DNA from: Actinomycetes bacterium
GTDB lineage: Bacteria; Actinomycetota; Acidimicrobiia; Acidimicrobiales; RAAP-2
DNA length: 8,314 nucleotides
Direction of reading: 5' to 3'
Assembly (NCBI GenBank): GCA_021781315.1
Contig: JAJXXB010000145.1
Location: 1 to 8,314 of the forward strand
Part shown: positions 5,347 through 8,314 of the stretch, piece after piece
Position numbering within the stretch: the first letter of the stretch is position 1
Layout: every line of letters starts with the position of its first letter
Made by a program: the position numbers and the translations under genes
The notes under the pieces: model-generated
The model's input: only the letters and a program-made list of their open reading frames with translations
What the model was told of the DNA's origin: nothing
The model's database searches: none

Positions 5347-7630
5347 GAATTGTGGCGGGCAGGGGTCCGCCAGCGACTATGGCGAGGCGCCGGGTCGGAC
5401 GGGTCATGGCCACGTACAGGGTCCGCAGCCCCCTCGGCGTGACCTGGCCGTCGCTCGACTCGCGACAGGCGATCTCGCAGGGATCCACCACCACGACGGC
5501 GTCGAACTCGAGGCCGTTGGAGCCCTCGGCGGCCAGTACTACCAGGTCAGCGCCTAGTCCACGCGTCGTCTCGTCGCGCGGATCCACCGCGGCGAGGCCC
5601 CCGGCGAGGAGGATCTCGATGATCTCCTCGACCCGCGCGGCCGCGACGATGACCGCGGTGCGCCCGGGGGCGACCGCCTCGACCTCGCGGCGGGTCGCCG
5701 CGACCAGTCGAGCGGCGAACTCCTCGGCCCCGACTCGCTCGACGATGGGCGACACCCCCGCGCGGCGCACCGGTCGGGGGGCCTCCACCTCGGGCGCCGC
5801 GGCGGCCAGGGTGGGCGCCGCGAAGTCGAGCACCTCCTCAGGGGTGCGGTAGCTCACGGTCAGGTCCACGCGAGTCGGGGTGCGACGCGGCTCGAGCATC
5901 GCGATGGTCGCGGCCCAGGAGGCCGGCGACGACGCGGTCGTGGCCTGGGCCATGTCGCCGACGATGGTCATCGAACCCGTGAGGTCGCGCCGACGTAGGA
6001 CGCGCAGCTCCATCGGTGAGAGGTCCTGGGCTTCGTCGACGACGATGTGACCGTAGGTGATGAACTCGGCCTCGTCGCGTTCGGCCGCGGCGGCGGTGGC
6101 GAGGCGGGCCGCCTCGCGCAGTGCGGCGGCGCGCACGTCGGCGCGGTAGCTGTCGAGGTCGATGCCGTCGAGCACCGTGGTCTCGGCCTTGGGCGGGCGC
6201 GGACGCTTGCGGGGTCCGAGCAGGACGCGGGCCTCGTCGATCAGCGCCGCGTCGGCCGTCGTCCAGGCCACCTCGTCGAGCGAGGCCGAGCGCGCACGAT
6301 AGAGCATCTCGCACTCCTCTTCGCTCAACACGCCCTTGCCGGCGGCGCGCAGGAGAGCCGGTGCGCCGAAGAGGTCGTGGAGCAGCTCCTGGCCCGAGAG
6401 GCGCGGCCAGATGCGCTGGACCAGCTCCTTGAAGGCCTGGGTCGCGCGGATCGTGTCGGCCACGTCGTTGAGCGAGCTCTCGTCGCCCTCGTGCACGAAG
6501 CGGTCTTTGTAGGTCAGCGCCAGCCGGTTGGCCAGCTCGCGTCCGACCGCGCTACGGCGCTGGTTGTGGTTGCCGGGGCGGCGTTTGGCCCGCTCGACGA
6601 TCTCGCGGGTGTCGCGAGCGCGCACCGTCACCGAGACGCGTCCCACCATCAACGCGACGTCCTCGCGCAGTGGCCGTTGGCGCGTCGCGAGGGCGCGCTC
6701 GATCACGCGCACCATCCGCGCGTCACCCTTCAGGCGCGCGACGTCGTCGCGGTCGCTGCCCCTCACCGTCACGTTGGTCACCAGTCCCGAGATCGTCGAC
6801 AGCGTCACGCCCGACTCGCCCAGGGAGGGCAGGACGTTCTCGATGTAGTTGAGAAAGAGCGGGTTGGGCCCCACGACGAGCACGCCCTGGCGCTCGAGAG
6901 TCGCGCGGTAGGTGTAGAGGAGATAGGCCGCGCGGTGCAGCGCCACGGCCGTCTTGCCGGTGCCGGGGCCGCCTTGGACGAGGAGCATGCCGGCGAGGGG
7001 CGCGCGAATGATGCGGTCCTGCTCGCCCTGGATCGTCGAGATGATGTCGCCCATACGACCGGTGCGCGCGCGCCCGAGGGCCGCCAGCAGCGCGCCGGGG
7101 CCGCCGAGGGCCAGGCCGCCCTCGACCAAACCCTCTTCCGTCGCCTGACGCTCCTCGCCCTCGGGTAGGTGCAGGTCGCCGTGGACGTCGGCGAAGTACT
7201 CGTCCTCGACGCCCGTGACCGTGCGCCCGCGAATCGCCACGTGGCGCCGACGCACCAGGTTGAGCGGTTCGACACCGGTGGCCCGATAGAAGGCCTCGGC
7301 GACCGGCGCGCGCCAGTCGATCACCAGCGGGTTGAGCTCGGCGTCAGACACCGCCAGGCGCCCGACGTGGAAGGCCTCGCCCGCGTTGACCGCGGGGTCG
7401 TAGTCGATGCGCCCGAAGAAGAGAGGCTGATCGCCGATGGCGAGTTGGTCGAGGCGCTGAAGGGCGGTGCCCATCACCACGTCGCGCTCGACGAGGTCGC
7501 CGGCTCCGCGCATCGTCGCCACCGCCGCGCTGTCGCGCAGGGATCGCGCCTCGTCACGCATGTGATCGAGGGCACCCAGGGCGAGATCGAGGAAATCCTG
7601 CTCCTCGGCGATTTCACGCTCGTGCGCCAC
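5342..7630 (-). CDS. helD: HelD-like UvrD/Rep-family ATPase, RNA-polymerase-associated
   Basis: A superfamily 1 helicase-like ATPase of 762 residues from the preferred start (numbered here from the in-frame GTG at 7636, giving 764). A charged N-terminal helical segment (1-60) and VIDWRAPVAEAFYRAT (105-120) are typical of HelD. The ATPase motifs follow in order: TIQGEQDRIIR (201-211), Walker A GGPGTGKT (222-229), Walker B VDEAQD (533-538), GDMAQA (560-565), SYRTPEEV (595-602), NGLEFD (707-712) and YVAMTRPTR (741-749). The region at about 290-500 is the HelD-specific insertion and has no further motif I recognise. HelD proteins bind RNA polymerase and release it from stalled or terminated complexes; some actinobacterial members give rifamycin tolerance. 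GTG at 7630 is preferred over 7636 because AGAGG lies 5 nt before it. A TAG codon upstream rules out a longer form. In motif NGLEFD the usual Lys is Asn. Confidence 0.9.
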   Translation of the reverse strand: MAHEREIAEEQDFLDLALGALDHMRDEARSLRDSAAVATMRGAGDLVERDVVMGTALQRLDQLAIGDQPLFFGRIDYDPAVNAGEAFHVGRLAVSDAELNPLVIDWRAPVAEAFYRATGVEPLNLVRRRHVAIRGRTVTGVEDEYFADVHGDLHLPEGEERQATEEGLVEGGLALGGPGALLAALGRARTGRMGDIISTIQGEQDRIIRAPLAGMLLVQGGPGTGKTAVALHRAAYLLYTYRATLERQGVLVVGPNPLFLNYIENVLPSLGESGVTLSTISGLVTNVTVRGSDRDDVARLKGDARMVRVIERALATRQRPLREDVALMVGRVSVTVRARDTREIVERAKRRPGNHNQRRSAVGRELANRLALTYKDRFVHEGDESSLNDVADTIRATQAFKELVQRIWPRLSGQELLHDLFGAPALLRAAGKGVLSEEECEMLYRARSASLDEVAWTTADAALIDEARVLLGPRKRPRPPKAETTVLDGIDLDSYRADVRAAALREAARLATAAAAERDEAEFITYGHIVVDEAQDLSPMELRVLRRRDLTGSMTIVGDMAQATTASSPASWAATIAMLEPRRTPTRVDLTVSYRTPEEVLDFAAPTLAAAAPEVEAPRPVRRAGVSPIVERVGAEEFAARLVAATRREVEAVAPGRTAVIVAAARVEEIIEILLAGGLAAVDPRDETTRGLGADLVVLAAEGSNGLEFDAVVVVDPCEIACRESSDGQVTPRGLRTLYVAMTRPTRRLAIVAGGPLPATIL

Positions 7631-7635
7631 CTTCA

Positions 7636-7640
7636 CCTCT
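7636..7640 (-). promoter_or_regulatory. Ribosome-binding site that decides the helD start
   Basis: AGAGG on the minus strand lies 5 nt upstream of the GTG at 7630 but overlaps the GTG at 7636. It therefore favours 7630 as the start and shortens the protein by two residues. Confidence 0.6.
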
Positions 7641-7720
7641 TTCGCGCGACCTTCAAATGGGGTCTGACAAGTCTAGAGGACGCGCTCGACCCTCACGCCA
7701 GTGGGACTACGGCGCGCCCC

Positions 7721-7726
7721 TAGATT
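7721..7726 (+). promoter_or_regulatory. Possible -10 element for hemE
   Basis: TAGATT fits TAnnnT and lies 21 nt before the hemE GTG, which would give a leader of about 15 nt containing the ribosome-binding site. No convincing -35 is seen 16-18 nt upstream, so the call is weak. Confidence 0.35.
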
Positions 7727-7736
7727 GGGAACGACC

Positions 7737-7743
7737 AAAGGAG
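7737..7743 (+). promoter_or_regulatory. Ribosome-binding site for hemE
   Basis: AAAGGAG lies 4 nt upstream of the GTG at 7748, one of the strongest Shine-Dalgarno matches in the window. It fixes the hemE start and argues against the ATG at 7657, which opens a different frame. Confidence 0.8.
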
Positions 7744-7747
7744 AACG

Positions 7748-8314
7748 GTGGGCGAATCAGCATTTCTACGGGCGTGCCGGGGCGAGAGCGTCGACCACGT
7801 CCCGGTGTGGTTCATGCGCCAAGCCGGCCGCTCGCTGCCCGAGTACCGGGCGCTGCGCGGCACCGGCTCGATCCTCCAGGCGATCGCCGACCCCGCCCTG
7901 GCCAGCGAGATCACCCTGCAGCCGGTGCGCCGCTACGGCGTCGACGCCGCGGTGCTCTTCTCGGACATCGTGGTGCCCTATCACGCGATTGGCTTCGGGG
8001 TGGACGTAGTGCCGGGGCGCGGGCCGGTCATCGAACAGCCCTTTCGCTCGGCGATGGACCTGGCGCGCCTGCGCGACCTCGAGGCCGCCGACGTCGCCCA
8101 CGTGACCGCGACCGTCGAGCTCGCCGTCGCCGAACTCGCCGCGACCGACACGCCGCTGATCGGCTTCGCCGGCGCGCCCTTTACGGTGGCGAGCTACCTG
8201 GTCGAGGGCGGTCCCACGCGGGTCTTTGGCGTGATCAAGACGCTGATGCACTCCGATCCCCGACTCTTTGACGCGCTGCTCGATCGCCTCGTGGCGATCA
8301 CGATCGCCTTCCTG
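7748..8314 (+). CDS. hemE: Uroporphyrinogen decarboxylase, N-terminal part (cut by window edge)
   Basis: An open frame of 189 codons starts at GTG 7748 and leaves the right edge in frame; the family is usually about 350 residues, so roughly half is present. The enzyme removes four carboxyl groups from uroporphyrinogen III to give coproporphyrinogen III in cytoplasmic haem synthesis. PVWFMRQAGRSLPEY (19-33) is the family signature, with R24 and R28 matching substrate-binding arginines. FSDIVVP (71-77) holds D73, equivalent to the catalytic aspartate. GFAGAPFTVASYLVEGG (139-155) includes the conserved tyrosine at 150. Ser at position 29, where most bacteria have Tyr, is the form seen in actinobacterial HemE. 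The gene is divergent from helD and may lead a haem-synthesis operon continuing to the right. Confidence 0.95.
   Translation, partial: MGESAFLRACRGESVDHVPVWFMRQAGRSLPEYRALRGTGSILQAIADPALASEITLQPVRRYGVDAAVLFSDIVVPYHAIGFGVDVVPGRGPVIEQPFRSAMDLARLRDLEAADVAHVTATVELAVAELAATDTPLIGFAGAPFTVASYLVEGGPTRVFGVIKTLMHSDPRLFDALLDRLVAITIAFL

Larger units (their letters stand above)
7637..7747. other. Divergent helD/hemE intergenic region
   Basis: About 111 bp separate the divergent helD and hemE starts and must hold both promoters. On the minus strand TAGACT (7674-7669) is a weak -10 candidate and TTGTCA (7669-7664) resembles a -35, but the two overlap and cannot form one promoter. No clear -10 follows TTGTCA at a proper distance. 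I saw no strong palindrome, no riboswitch-like structure and no rifamycin-associated element. Confidence 0.5.

Noticed and set aside
6047..7168. Plus-strand open frame of about 373 codons opposite helD
   Set aside because: It is the antisense shadow of the conserved ATPase motifs and has no recognisable domain or ribosome-binding site.
7637..7747. Rifamycin-associated element upstream of helD
   Set aside because: Such a palindrome precedes some actinobacterial helicase-type resistance genes, but I found no similar inverted repeat here.
7657..8271. Plus-strand open frame from ATG 7657 overlapping hemE
   Set aside because: It is out of frame with hemE and becomes an Arg-rich string. The HemE frame has the family signatures and a strong ribosome-binding site.

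Overview
The window reads as chromosomal DNA from a high-GC Gram-positive bacterium (Actinomycetota). Four things point there: the gene order ctaE-qcrC-qcrA-qcrB, a dihaem QcrC instead of a separate cytochrome c1, a Rieske protein with three membrane spans, and a HemE carrying the actinobacterial MRQAGRSLPEY motif. A placement near Acidimicrobiia is possible, but the sequence alone does not settle it. No insertion sequence, phage gene, tRNA, rRNA or CRISPR array was seen.

Layout. Positions 1-7636 are coded on the minus strand; only the right end is on the plus strand. Read in the direction of transcription, the minus strand holds a HelD-like RNA-polymerase-associated helicase (7630-5342) and a 49-bp gap with a CRP-like palindrome and a possible -10 element. 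The respiratory operon follows: ctaE (cytochrome oxidase subunit III), qcrC (dihaem cytochrome c), qcrA (Rieske Fe-S protein) and qcrB (cytochrome b). Three bases after qcrB comes a membrane-anchored phosphodiester-glycosidase-like (NAGPA family) protein. Next is a perfect 10-bp hairpin, and then the first 84 codons of an arginase/agmatinase-family enzyme that runs off the left edge. On the plus strand, divergent from helD across about 111 bp, hemE (uroporphyrinogen decarboxylase) starts at 7748 and runs off the right edge.

How it fits together. QcrCAB and CtaE are parts of the actinobacterial bcc-aa3 supercomplex, which oxidises menaquinol and passes electrons through the c haems of QcrC to the aa3 oxidase. 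Oxidase subunits I and II (ctaD, ctaC) are not in the window. HemE acts in the haem pathway that supplies these cytochromes, but it is transcribed in the opposite direction. The genes are tightly packed: qcrC/qcrA overlap by 8 nt, qcrA/qcrB by 4 nt, and the gaps qcrB/NAGPA-like and ctaE/qcrC are 3 and 9 nt. GTG starts predominate.

The parts most worth a second look are the 3' end of the operon and the region before ctaE. At the 3' end, a NAGPA-like gene with an altered LDGG motif is coupled to qcrB, and a hairpin encloses the start of the ureohydrolase gene. Before ctaE, a CRP-type palindrome overlaps the helD stop codon. No clearly new multi-gene system is visible.
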